DNA of 64,000 bases from Phorcus lineatus (taxonomy: Eukaryota; Mollusca; Gastropoda; Trochida; Trochidae): the NCBI GenBank assembly GCA_921293015.1, contig OV121086.1:26894254-26958253 (forward strand), given 5' to 3'. Position 1 is the stretch's first letter; each line of letters opens with the position of its first letter. Both the position numbers and the translations under genes were made by a program. Positions 9,514 through 20,659 of this stretch are shown piece by piece. The notes under the pieces were generated by a model that saw only the letters and a program-made list of their open reading frames with translations, had not been told where the DNA came from and ran no database searches.

Positions 9514-11369
9514 AATTTCTCAAAATTACGAATTTAAAAGGGGTTTTTGGTTAATAATTATGAAAGACAAAATAAAACCGTGGGAATGTTCATTAGCGTT
9601 TTACTGCAACAAGTCAAGTAGAAAAAGTTGTGATAGGTAAAGATAGACAAACTGATTCACTTGCAAATAGACAGAGGGACAGACAGAGAGATTAACAATG
9701 GGAAAGACGAAAAATAATGAAATGCTTTCCTTATGTTTATTTCTTTGTCTTGTTGTTTACCAACAAAATATTGACTTACTGAATGAGGGCTTCATGAATC
9801 ATGATCATTGGTTTACAAATGTTTAACGTTTTACAAGGAAACAGGATCTTGTGAAAGATGGGATGGATTGTTATAGGTACCTACGGTTTTTTTCCATCTA
9901 ATTTACAAACAAAATTATTGTTTTCATATAAATGAATTTTTTTCTTCATTTGAATTTTTCCGACCAGGTGGAGTAATCGATTCTACTCTTGTTTTAAAAT
10001 CGTTTTGCATAAATTGTAATATCTATCACTCCCTAACTAATATGAATAAAAGGAGATCATATATATCATTACGTTCACGTTCAAATAGGTAGTCGCAGGG
10101 TGTCAATCCTCAAACCTGCTTTGACTATATATTCCAGGACAAAGTAAAGTTGTGAAAATGTTATAATTTTAAGATAAAGAGTAATACATGTAAATATCCC
10201 TGTCCAACCCCCTAAACTAAGGACATAGGAGGATTACATTTTAGGGTGGTGATCCTGTTAATCCTGTACATGTACAGTAAAAAAAATGGGGTAATAAACT
10301 TTCAAATGAGTCCAATTTCATGTCTGTCGCACGAAACTAAAAAGTTATAGGCATTTCTTTATAATCATCATAATACTCGGGCTTGAATTGCTTTTCATGC
10401 TTGAGGCTCCACCTTATGTTACATGTATATTGGTTAGCACCAAAGTTGGGTTACGATTTGGATAGAAGATTGGGCTAGAGAAAGGGGGTTGTGTTTGGTA
10501 CTTCGTGTTACAAACAGCTATCAATGATATTTTGAGCTTTAGTCCTTCAGTCAGAGGATGTTACTCGAGTTGCTTAACACAAGAATTTTAAGACAGTGAC
10601 AGAAAAAAGAGGTTTCATCTTTAAAAGCTGTTTGTTTACTTCTCTCTTAAAATGTAAAAGTTGAACGTGTTGAAATTGTTTGTAGTTACCCTATGTATCC
10701 GATTCAGTCCCTACTCAATACCCAAGGCCTAAACTACATTATCATAAAATTAAACGAAATAATGCAACACATCATAGGTATGATCTTGGTGTGATTTAAA
10801 CAAAAAAGAATGTAATTATTAATGTACTTCATTTATACTAGTACTCTTTTCTGAGTATTTATGCGTGGGGTATAAACATTACACGATTCAAGTTTACAAC
10901 CCTACTCGTACCAGTTGATAAAACATAGAATATATCTGTAGAGTGATGGCCATAATAACAATTATAAATTTGTAATTGTCCGATTGTAAATATGTTGATT
11001 GTCTGAAATGGCAACTACATGAACAGTGCTAAACAAATTTAAGGTTTGGAGCAATATGTTTGAAATACAACCGAAGCTATACGGAGCCTTTGAGTCTTTG
11101 TTAGTCATTTAAAGGTCTTTCCGACCAAAGCACGTTTTCTTTAGGTACAACTACTTTCATTTTGTTAATCATTTTGGTTTTCAATGTATTATAACGTTCA
11201 CACATTATCAATCTCGTAGTGAGTCTGTACTTAATGATAATTTGACCTCGACATTACCTTACGAAGCAAGTCTAGGTATACGAAATATTAACAATACAAT
11301 GCACATGCAATATACCACCCTCATAGACATGCTAATTGTTCTAAGATTGGTTGTACGTCGTGACAATCT

Positions 11370-12385
11370 ATCACATGCTCAAATTATGCTGAGGACGCTT
11401 ATACGCACTGTACTGTTTTCCTATTTTTCAACTTATCAACAAGTATCTTCAAATCCCGCTGAATGTAATAACCAAAATATTTGATACAGAAATAGCGCCA
11501 ATACTTTCATACGGTTACGAAATTTGGGGTTATTCTGTAAGAGATAAGATAGAAAGAGTACAAAGTTCTTTTTTAAAGAAATATCTTAGTGTCAGTAAAT
11601 TTGTGTCAAACACAGCTATACTTAGTGAAATTGGAAGGTCAAGACTTTGTATCAATTATTTTCAAAGATGTGTAAAATACTGGACCAGGTTACTTAACAT
11701 GAAAACAAGTCGCAATCCAAAGGCCTGCTATTTTATGCTTAAATCACATGACGACCATTGTGGTATTAGTTGGGTGTCACATGTTCGAACTTTGTTAATG
11801 GAGACTGTTTTTTCATATTTATGGATCTCCCAAGATTGTGGCGACACCTCATTTTTTATGCAATGTTTTAAACAACGATGTAAAGATATTTAGTATCAAA
11901 TATGGCATTGTAAATTATGTTCATCATCATATTTGCATAACTATTGCTCTTACAAGAGTATTCTGGAACCAGAACTTAACATCTTACGGCTTGTTTCAGA
12001 TAGAGACTTACGTCGAACTCTGTGTAAATTTAGATGTATGAGCCATAAACTTGATATACAGCAATTTCGATACGATACAAATATAAATATTGATTTATTG
12101 AAGTGTACAAAATGTAATTATCCAAGAAAAATTTCACTTTTTGTTAGTCTGTCCATATCATAATGAAAGTAGAAAAATGTTGTTACCAAGCTATTTTCAT
12201 ACCTATCCAACGAGAGAAAAATTTAATTTGCTAATGTCTTCACAGAATGTTGAATGCTTAAAAAATCTTGCAATTTATCTTAAACGTAATTCACCTATGT
12301 AAGCAATCATTTCAATGCCTTATGTATACATGATTATTGTATTTTAGGCCATGTGACCGTGATTAAAAATAAACATTCATTCTTA
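11370..12385 (+). pseudogene. LINE ORF2 C-terminal fragment nested in the transposon
   Basis: Fragment of a non-LTR retrotransposon (Jockey/CR1-like group) downstream of the reverse transcriptase core. Reading across frames gives FDTEIAPILSYGYEIWGY near 11480-11535, then ERVQSSFLKKYL, ISEIGR/LSEIGRSRL and CVKYWTRLLNM near 11660-11700. Further on come VSYLWISQDCG-like text near 11810, and RDLRRTLCKFRCMSHKLDI near 12002-12055. A degenerate cysteine motif (CTKCNY...CPYHNESRKML in a shifted frame) follows at about 12105-12180. Frameshifts and stops occur throughout. The 3' end near 12385 finishes AAAAATAAACATTCATTC. It lies wholly inside the 4.3-kb element and so appears to have inserted into it, or was carried by it. 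Confidence 0.85.
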
Positions 12386-12699
12386 TAAGTAAAAAGTCCA
12401 AGCTACGGACAGCAATCCTTCTAAAAAGATATCTTTAATCAAGTATGTGTCCGTATCATTGACATCCAATATTTAGATGAAGATTTGTAATAGTTGAGCC
12501 TTTGGCTTACAACTTACATAAATACATAAAAGGCGAGTACTGGCAAAGTTGGGATTTCTTTCGTATGTAATTGTGATAATTGATAACGTATGTCATCGCT
12601 CGAAAAGAAACTCAATTATTTGAATGTTTACAATGCAAGACAATGTCTTTTAATGAAAGAAGCAGTTTTAAAACGAACGTAACATGATCGCTTAAACTA

Positions 12700-12915
12700 T
12701 GCAAACCAATTTATATACCTCAATTGATTAAAATGTGTTCACACACAAATGGCCGCCAGTAGGATTTTGTTTATTTCTTATTGTTTCCTCTACGACTACG
12801 GATAATCGGGTTCAGTAATGAGATGTTTTGAACCTCTGAAGAAAATACATCTCCCATAAACAAATGAAAATTTGAATAAATACATATTTTAAATTCGTGC
12901 TTTTGCCCCTTTAAG
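12700..12915 (+). repeat. Dispersed repeat family C, copy 1
   Basis: Matches 60640-60835 around GTGTTCACACACAAATGGCC, GCCGCCAGT, GGGTTCAGTAATGAGAT and a closing GCCCCTTTAA / GCCTCTTTAA. The orientation is the same. No coding potential. Confidence 0.6.
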
Positions 12916-13389
12916 CGTAAGGGTTACGTAAAATATGGATGACAACCATACGAACTTGCTATACTTCTGTCATGTACTGTCTCCAAAACATCTGGAGATA
13001 TATTATAATAAAAATAAATAATATAAAACAATGTATGATAATAGCTGGTCAAATATCCCTTACCCCAGCCCCCTCGCCATTTATGATCTTAATTGTTCGC
13101 TAGAATTTGTACAACTCCATTTTTCTTCTTATCTATGAATTTCTATATAATATTATCAGGTTCAAGCCCTTATTTGGCGTCTGCATTTTCTGTAAAATAT
13201 ACCCGATCAAAGCTTGCCAAGGGCATTTAGAAGCATACGGCTTACTATACAAACAGTTTCCTTCTATGTAAAACGAGAGAACGTATGTAAACCTAAATAT
13301 GAAGCTTCTTGGAGAATATTTCTTGATATGTTGATGTGAAATCTAAGTTCAAGTGAAGGGGATTTTGAGGTAGTTTAAGGTCCCCTTGA

Positions 13390-13603
13390 TTATTCGGTTA
13401 TTACAATTTACGTAAATATTTATTACATTTTACCGCAAGAAGAAATTATTACAATTTACGTTAGTTTTTATTACAATTTGCGTATTACAATTTGCGTCAA
13501 GTTTTATTACAATTTCCGTTTTTATTACAATTTACGTCAAGAGTTATTACAATTTGCTGCAAGTATTACAATTTACGTTTTTATTACAATTTACGTCGTA
13601 ACA
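13390..13603 (-). repeat. Right terminal inverted repeat with subterminal motif array
   Basis: Mirror of 9302-9513, reading TTATTACAATTTACG variants toward the terminus CGTCGTAACA. The order of the variant motifs (including the TTGCTGCAAG and TTTTACCGCAAG interruptions) is preserved. Confidence 0.9.
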
Positions 13604-13939
13604 AGCGGCATATGAGGATGTACACTATACATATGCGAAATATATAATTTGGTTTAGATTATTGTGTACAATCATGTATTTGAAATATCTATATACATAT
13701 GGATTGATACAAATGATTGGCAAATATATGTAAAACAAAAATATACACGATGAGTATGATGGTATTTAAGTTAATAATTCCTAGCGGCATTTTCTAAAAA
13801 CACTTAAGATATCATTACATATCAGGCCAAGTTTTCTTAATGTACCTATCCTTTTACTATTAAATAATGTCTTCATATAATAAAAATTTGTCTTGTGAAG
13901 AAATAAGGCATAAGATATTGTACTTAAGATAACATTACA

Positions 13940-14295
13940 GATCAGGCCAAGTTTCTATACATATTTTGTATAACATGGAAACATCTACCTGATATATTAT
14001 TTGCCAAAAGTTTTTGCCGAAGTCCCACGCGCCAGATATTATCAAAAGATTTTTGAAAATCAACAAATGCGGAATTGATTTTTTATGCATTTCAGTAGCT
14101 CTGAAAGGTTAAACTGTGGTCGACTGTGGAATAACCTTACAATTTTTCTACGCATTAATTCAGTCGATTACTCGGTAAAGAGGTAAAAGGATTGCCAAAG
14201 CAGTTTGATAAAGTAATAGGGCTGTAGTTTTCAGGTTATCGTGGGTTTCCTTTTCTTTTATAGATAGGCTGAATAATACTTGTTAAATACGCAAT
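13940..14295 (-). pseudogene. LINE reverse-transcriptase relic
   Basis: On the minus strand, several frames give reverse-transcriptase segments in order from high to low coordinates. They are IIQPIYKRKGNPR then ENYSPITLSNCFGNPFTSLP near 14290-14190 (the motif preceding the palm), AFVDFQKSFDNIWRVGLR near 14085-14020 (the palm motif with the first catalytic aspartate, family form AFVDFQKAFD), and LLANNISGRCFHVIQNMYRN near 14015-13950. This is the arrangement in Jockey/CR1-type non-LTR elements. Frameshifts and stops break it, and the catalytic FADD motif is not visible. It sits about 340 bases right of the 4.3-kb transposon terminus and is on the opposite strand to the LINE fragment inside it. 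Confidence 0.82.
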
Positions 14296-14344
14296 GTGAA
14301 TATACGAGGTCTTTGTGAAACGGGTAAAAATTGAGTATATATCA

Positions 14345-14965
14345 TCCCAAAACGCAGAAATGCGAAATGCAGAACGATTAAAACAACAACATTTACGGTT
14401 GGCTGCATACACCTGACATCTCTACATATACTTTAATGGCATGGCCTAAATAAAAACAATTACAGGTTGTTGCGTTTAGCATTTATTTTGCATAGATGTT
14501 CATTAATTAAATTTGAACTTGCTTTACTGCATTTATATAATGAATATAAACACACAAAGTATGACTTACATAAAAATGACAAAAGATATTGTTCGCTTTT
14601 TAGACTAGCTTGTTCATAACAGTTTGCACATGTTCATTGTTCAGGTTTTCATATCAGTCTATGCATTCCAAAATACTGAATATGATTTTTTGTCCAAATA
14701 TATGTTGTTTCATTTCTTCTTGAATAATGATATGTTTAAACCATACTATTGAGGATGAGACTTTTCAACAGTAATGTGATGTTGGATATATTATCACGGT
14801 GTTTTACCACTCAGTTTTAAAACATATACCTAGGAGGATTAATGTGACGCTCTACTCATTGTGCTTATGGACCAGTTCATTACTTCATTAGGTGTGACCA
14901 GCCTGAAAATGTACCATCTGTTTCTGCGTTATTGCAATTCTGCGTTTTGACAGGGAACCAAAACA
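14345..14965. mobile_element. Possible element with imperfect inverted ends
   Basis: CAAAACGCAGAAATGCGAAA near 14349 is echoed in inverse at 14925-14955 (GCGTTATTGCAATTCTGCGT then TTTG). The repeat is imperfect and no TSD was found, so this may be coincidence. Confidence 0.3.
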
Positions 14966-15046
14966 TGTAAACGATGGGGTATGACCTGCTTTACGAGGTT
15001 TATCTAGTATGTTTTAACAACTCATCTGCCTTAAACGTCCCCATTA

Positions 15047-15240
15047 GGCTATTCATTAAGACGCAAGTTACAACATGTTTCTGAATGTGTTTTTAACATT
15101 GAAATGTTAGCATTAAACCCTATAAAATATATTTATGGTGATGATTGTAGACATATCTACAAAAGACTAGTTGGGGAAACTCGGTTATGTAAACGTTTTT
15201 TTAAATCATAGCTTATTCTTGTTACAAATTGATAAATTAT
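15047..15240 (+). repeat. Dispersed repeat family D, copy 2
   Basis: Second copy of the 3688-3875 repeat, same orientation, with several small indels. A short (TA)n run follows at about 15388-15412. Confidence 0.7.
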
Positions 15241-15754
15241 TAATTCAATTTTTATTTTTTATAATTCTCAATTAACCATTTTCTAAATATTTCTGACAAA
15301 ATGCATATTAACAAACCATAATCATATGATTTGTATTCAATTTTATAAATCTCTCATATATGATTATGTTTTAATGTTCCAAATATAATATATATATATA
15401 TAATATGTATTTGGATATCCCCATTGATTCACGGTTGGGTGAGTGTAAAAAGTTTGGGGAAAAAAAAGATGTGTTCGAGCTGATTCCAAACCTCACAAAG
15501 AGGGTCATAAAGTAGCCAGCTGACTGATCTTTTTCTCAAATATGGATAAACAACAAAATATAATTAGTGCAAGTTTAGCTTCTTATTCTTATAAAATGAT
15601 AATGGACACATAATTTATGCAAATATAAAAATCATCGTCAACCATCTACATGTGTATAGTATGTCAATATACTGGTCACATGGTTGAAATGGTTAACAGT
15701 GTAATGCAGGGTCAACATAATATCAACATAATAAATTGATATGACAAATGTCAA

Positions 15755-15975
15755 ATGTATATAAATAAGTAAATAAGGAAAACAATTTTAGAATAGTAAC
15801 GACATTATTTGGACGTGGACACGAATGAAATCTATGATAGGAGTTAAGTTTAAGAGGATGCCTAAGGAATATAACTAAGTAAATAAGGAAAACAATTTTT
15901 AAAAATGAAAGTCATTAGTGGGACGAAGACACGTGACTAAAATGTATGATAGAAGTCGAGTTTAAAACGATTAAC
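15755..15975 (+). repeat. Local tandem duplication of about 110 bp
   Basis: AAGTAAATAAGGAAAACAAT with its downstream context (GGACGTGGACACG..., ATGATAGGAGTTAAGTTTAA) at 15767-15855 recurs at 15878-15970 with substitutions. Confidence 0.7.
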
Positions 15976-16354
15976 TACCTGGTATATCGTATTTCACCTT
16001 TGAAAAGTATTTGACGTCACTCATATATATCCCTCATTTAGACACAACCTCTGTATACATCTGGTCGCACTGAAAGGTTGCTTGCTATATAACAGAATAT
16101 TTGGATCGTCCCTAATGCAACGTATTCGAGGCATATTGTCTTATAAAGCTTTAAAAACTTTAATAATGAAATTTTAGGTGATTGTTCAAATTTTGCTGAT
16201 AAAATATGCCTGGACATGATTTCACGATGTTATGATACGAGTACAGCTGTGAGTAGTTAACATCATATGGACAATAACATTTCATTCTGTCAACCAAGGA
16301 GATAAGTTACTTGTTAACAAAGCCCTTAACAAGAATGATTAGACAGCTGTCTAT

Positions 16355-16596
16355 CAAATCGTCACATGGAGGCTCATAGTTGTATGGACTTTCGGGTTTA
16401 GAGGTCCGGGGTTCGAATCCCGCCAGGGGCTCGGCATTTTTGTCTGCAGTAGAGAATTGTTCTACACGCAGTAACTTAAGGAGTGGGTGCAATGCTACAC
16501 TGAATTTTAGCGCAATACCACCCATGGTTCGCTAGTTCAATCCGATGCTCACAGGTTTCAAATCGTGACATGGAGGCTCATAGTTGTATGGACTTT
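16355..16596 (+). mobile_element. Truncated tRNA-derived SINE core between 38-bp direct repeats
   Basis: The core at 16393-16558 contains a box B-like GGGGTTCGAATCCCGCCAGG, then GTCTGCAGTA and GGGTGCAATGCTACACTGAA, then CCGATGCTCACAGGTTT. These features are shared, in order, with the full SINE at 42259-42577. The 5' box A region and the 3' domain are missing. It is flanked by two 38-bp copies of CAAATCGTCACATGGAGGCT...GGACTTT (16355-16392 and 16559-16596) that differ at one base. That is long for a LINE-type target duplication. Alternatively the flank was duplicated during a repair event. Confidence 0.75.
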
Positions 16597-17149
16597 TCTT
16601 AATGCAGTGATAAAAAAGGTTAACTTAACAAAATGTTATCAGTGCATTACTAGAGTCAACTCTTTATATCGTCATATCTGTCTATCTATTTTATGGCCAA
16701 TCTGTTAAAAAACGCCACGAGGTCCGTTATAGATTATCTTGTTGCTCCAAACTCTGCAAAAAAAAGCATGGTATAATGCAATCTAGTTAAAACTAGATCT
16801 AATGTTTCGTCAATACACCTAGAGAATTACTGCTTGAGGTCATGTTGGGCTGACAAATTTTGGACCGACCAGTAAAATGAAAGCTGGAGGTTCAACCAAT
16901 TAAATAAAAGAGTTTATTTTGCATCTTGGTAAAAATCACATGCAGACGTTAACCGTACGTTTGTCTTTATTTATCCTGTAAAACTTATTTAGTGATTGTT
17001 TGAACTCATATCTTTATTTACTTTTCCACACATGAATAAAAATAAACAACACACAAATATTCCGTCAACCGTATCTGCACAGAATTGATGCTGTCATTGT
17101 ATTCTTTAACACAATTCACTTCGATTCATCGGTAACATTAAGATTTTTT

Positions 17150-17285
17150 AATAAATAATAATAATAATATAGTTTATTATAGTGTCATGTGTTACATTTG
17201 GTAAAAAAACAAGACATTCATTTTACAGATAAATACATACAAACACCAAGCCTCAAGAGGCCGAGATGACACCTAAATCACACTA
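17150..17285 (-). mobile_element. Possible LINE 3' tail
   Basis: An (AAT)n stretch, then TAGTTTATTATAGTGTCATG and CCTCAAGAGGCCGAGATGAC. Read on minus, this resembles the 3' end of CR1-type LINEs (GC-rich GGCCTCTTGAGG then a simple tail). No reverse-transcriptase text was found next to it. A similar GCCGAGGCCATAAGGCCGAG lies near 28311. Confidence 0.35.
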
Positions 17286-17289
17286 ATAC

Positions 17290-18020
17290 ATTAAACTCAA
17301 CAAAAATATTCTAAAATAATTATTCAAATACATACATAGATATATACATGTATTCACACATACAAAGCTACATGCATGCATACACACCTACATACACACC
17401 TACATAATGCGGGTAAGGGAGAGTAAGACATCGTCCATCCTGTCTCAGGGTAAAACGTATATACACTCTCGCTAGTCTTATGTACCCTGGGCTGTAACTC
17501 CACTAACCCTAACGCGCTGTGACCAATGATCCAGCCAGTCCAACAGTGTTTTCGAGATGGTTCACGATGAAATTTAGCCAACTACAGAGAGCCTCCATTA
17601 TCATACAATAGATAGTGTTCTCGGCGTAATAAAGCCAACGAATATTTTCGATATCCGATTGGGTCATATGCGGTTACCGATGCAAATTACAGAGGTCAAG
17701 TGCCGGAACTTTCTTTTGAAAATTATTATGACGTCACACGTTTTATTATTTCGAACGCCAGTAGAAACAGATAGCTTCATCAAAGTATTAATGATCTAAT
17801 GCATAAAATATAGAATGAAGAAATTATATACGGACTTTGTGCAACTGATTATTTGAAGTTCATGAGCAAGCAGTGCCAAAAAACTTTCACCGCTGGTTGA
17901 AATCTACCGAAAATGAATAAAGAACTCTTCTTACCCAAGCGGGCAGAGATACGTCGGGTATTAAAGTTTTCGTAATGGTCATGGGAATGACAATTTTTCT
18001 AAAAATAATTCAAGATCTGA
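17290..18020. other. No gene seen
   Basis: A minus-strand frame at 17354-17581 contains CRCVCRCVCM, which is translated (ACATAC)-type simple sequence at 17345-17405. I see no support for a gene. Confidence 0.35.
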
Positions 18021-18023
18021 TTG

Positions 18024-18186
18024 GCTGACAGCACAGGGGCGTGTATCGCTTAGAAATAGCTTTAGAAAGACATATATACCCATAGACCCTACCCTACTAC
18101 TATAAAATAGTAGTAGGGTAGGGTCTATGGGTATATATGTCTTTCTAAAGCTATTTCTAAGCGATACACGCCCCTGTGGCTGACAG
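18024..18186. mobile_element. hAT-type hairpin MITE, near-perfect palindrome
   Basis: A 147-bp element (18032-18178) starting CACAGGGGCGTGTATCGC and ending with its inverse. The arms pair over about 70 bp almost without mismatch, and the loop near 18101-18108 is only a few bases. It is flanked by the exact 8-bp direct repeat GCTGACAG (18024-18031 and 18179-18186). An 8-bp TSD and a CAGGGGCG-like end fit the hAT superfamily. Superfamily assignment is inference. Arm identity is high enough to suggest a recent insertion or ongoing correction by hairpin formation. A small frame crossing it is an artefact. Confidence 0.92.
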
Positions 18187-18467
18187 AACAACTTTCTATT
18201 CATTCCTTCAGTGAGTCTAGCATAAACTTGTCAACCAGTCTTCAAAACAAACATTGTTTTCCATTTCGTATGGAATAAAATGAAACGTTAAGTGTTTTTA
18301 TGTGGTTTGTTTAATATGTAATCCATAAACGCGTTAGGAATTGCTGGGACTACATTTGGCGAATGACGACCATAACATAATGGTAATTCATCGTGGATGA
18401 AGATAATGACCTTCACGAAGGTATTTTCAAAAAGTACCTCAATATTCTTAAATATGACTTGGGTAAA

Positions 18468-18623
18468 AAAGGATAACCAACCCGAAGCTCGGAATTACGG
18501 TCAATCTTTCCCTCGTGAATTATTGTGATAAATTTATCGCTAAAGCTCGGAATTTATCACAATAATCCACTCAGGACAGATGCATGTATACCCTAATTCC
18601 TCGCATCTTGTTGGTTATTCCTA
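18468..18623. mobile_element. Small inverted-repeat element (about 155 bp)
   Basis: The outer ends GGATAACCAAC...AGCTCGGAATTACGG are matched in inverse by GGAATTAGGG...GTTGGTTATTCC on the right. Inside, ATTATTGTGATAAATT (18519-18534) pairs exactly with 18551-18566 around a 16-nt loop. No clear TSD was found. Confidence 0.6.
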
Positions 18624-18629
18624 TAATAT

Positions 18630-20170
18630 TCAATCAAAGGCAGATTGAGACACACTTGATATTTAGCTTCGGTGTATCATACATGTTGCTTGTTAAGTGG
18701 GGATTTGAGAATGCATAGACTACTTAGGTTAATTTCTCCGTAACGCTGTGTTTACGCAAACTGTCATTTGAATTTGGTAAAGGGAGACAACTCTCGTTCT
18801 CAGTGATGCTCAGATACGCTCGCAGCCTGAGCACGCGTGACCGCAAAGGCGACAGTATGCGATTTCGAATCTACCATCGAAACGTTCATTAATTTTCGTT
18901 AACATCTCAAAGCATGGTATTTAGAAACAAATTTAGAAAACTGAAATGTTTACATAGTCAAAAAAACAACAGCTCTGTTACCTCAAAGCCAAATAAAGGG
19001 AATTTATTTTAATTCAATTCACCGCGAATATAATTACGCTGTTTTTTAAAAGAAAACTTCACCTGCTTCAGGATTGTTGTAAGTCTATTTTTTAGCAAAT
19101 TGAATGCTGAATGACATTGCATGATAAAGAGATTATCATTCTCGTAAGTTTTGGGATGGTAAATATCCTGCATCAGGAATAAACACTATTTATTTAGCTC
19201 TCCAAGGCTCGCAAAATACAATGTTTATTCCTAATAAAGGATAATGATCTTCCGCAACATGGTGTAATCTTACATGAGCATGGTACAATCAGTTGATATT
19301 CGCATTCAAGGCACTAGTGCACGCTTTTACGGTTTAAATTGGCTATTTTAAGGTTTAAGAGGACTTATGCATTCACTTAAGCTTTCTATCGATGCAATGA
19401 AATACTTAAACTTCTTTACAATTGACCTGCAATCAACAATGAAAAAATTTAGACAGCCGCAGTCGGCTTGGACATATAGAAAATATATTGTTAACTGTGC
19501 ACAAAACGGATGAATTATAGACAGTTGAACGCCGCTGAACTAGTATTATGTGCAACTGCTGAATTTACCTTAACTCTGAACTGAGATCAAAGAATGAATT
19601 ATGTTTTTATGAAAGCAATGTTGTAAATAAACCGATTTAATAACACAGCATTAGCATTGCTATTAGATTGACGATAGCGGCTGCCGTTTCCGCTTTTTTG
19701 GTTATAAGCAAAATCTTAATATTTCCGATATCGTAGTTCATGCGGATTTAAAGTTACGTTGCATTAAATACTTCCGGTCTCAACTTTAAATCAACTTTAC
19801 TACCTGATTACGTAAATATTTGTTAAATAACTTACGAGGTAGATCAGTATCTGTGCATTCGTTGTGTTTACGAAATATTGATGTGCACTAGTGCGTTTAA
19901 ATAATAAACTGTATAATTATCACTATTATTATTTATTTAATAAAAGATGTTTGAAGGTTTTGTAAATGTTTGAAAACAGTATTTGAGAACCTTTAGGAGT
20001 TCTGCAGTGATCAGCCCGGAAACAAGACGGAGCAACCTTGATATTGTCAACTCGCATATCAAGCGCTGCTGTTGGTTCACTTTTTTTAAAGATAATTCAT
20101 ATTTGTAGGTCGCAGCACGTAACTTTTGAACGGGAGCGTTACCCAGTTATAAAAGTGGAGCGAGAGTGCA
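18630..20170. other. No gene seen; one weak foldback
   Basis: Mostly AT-rich single-copy sequence. At 19173-19246, AGGAATAAACACTATTT pairs imperfectly with AATACAATGTTTATTCCT, and a wider, weaker pairing spans 19130-19260. This could be another decayed MITE. Confidence 0.4.
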
Positions 20171-20179
20171 TGCATACCC

Positions 20180-20480
20180 TGAGGCTGGACGGACAACGTC
20201 AAGTAACCTGTATACAGGTTCAGGTAGGTCTCTTCAGATAGTCTCGCGTTTCTGTAGTAAATCACTAATTTTCTCGGTAATAGAAAGACTTCTTACAATT
20301 CAATTCCACTACTTGAGTTCATTGAAACTACCACTCCTTCATTATTGTACTATTCGGAACATCATTCTACTTTCTCTCTACATGTGCATGTATGACTTCA
20401 ATTTCAGGGAAGCCATCAGAAAACGCCCTTTTTCAATTAACGCCGTCAATAATTAATCTTGTCCAGAAGTGGTTATGTTT
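20180..20480 (+). repeat. Dispersed repeat family A, copy 4
   Basis: Matches 2355-2640: CCTGTATACAGGTTCAGGTA near 20209, CTCGGTAATAGAAA near 20271, TTATTGTACTATTCGGAA near 20341, ATTTCAGGGAAGC near 20400, then CCAGAAGTGGTTA near 20463. The 5' portion of the family is absent. Confidence 0.75.
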
Positions 20481-20659
20481 CATGCTTCTATAAATGCTCA
20501 TTGATTGAAAACTCATGTGAAAAGTTGACATTCCTTACAAACAAATTACCGTGTGATATGAGGATACCTCAATTCTATGGTGTTGGTACATTTTGTATAT
20601 ATATACACGTTTATTATCTTCCTTCAAACTACCACCTACAAAGTATTGATAATTTCTAC

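Larger units (their letters stand above)
9297..13608. mobile_element. 4.3-kb DNA transposon with 210-bp TIRs and 5-bp TSD
   Basis: Termini TGTTACGACGTAAATTG (from 9302) and its exact reverse complement (ending 13603) bound a 4302-bp element. Both sides carry the direct repeat AGCGG (9297-9301 and 13604-13608). Each terminal inverted repeat extends about 210 bp and is built from some ten variants of ACGTAAATTGTAATAA, in the same order on both sides. No transposase was recognised inside. The interior is AT-rich and holds a LINE 3' fragment (11370-12385) and a copy of repeat family C (12700-12900). It is therefore a non-autonomous element or a shell that lost its gene. The 5-bp TSD does not by itself fix the superfamily: Transib uses 5 bp, but these termini do not begin with its usual CAC. 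Confidence 0.88.

Noticed and set aside
16393-16440. Possible functional tRNA gene at the GGTTCGAATCC box
   Set aside because: No paired acceptor stem or intact box A. The downstream body is shared with the SINE at 42 kb.
16307-16525. 72-codon minus-strand frame with LAGFEPRTSKPES
   Set aside because: Antisense translation of the SINE box B region, a common false gene in repeat-rich genomes.
17979-18203. 74-codon minus-strand frame
   Set aside because: Lies on the hAT hairpin. The same peptide text appears twice because of the palindrome.
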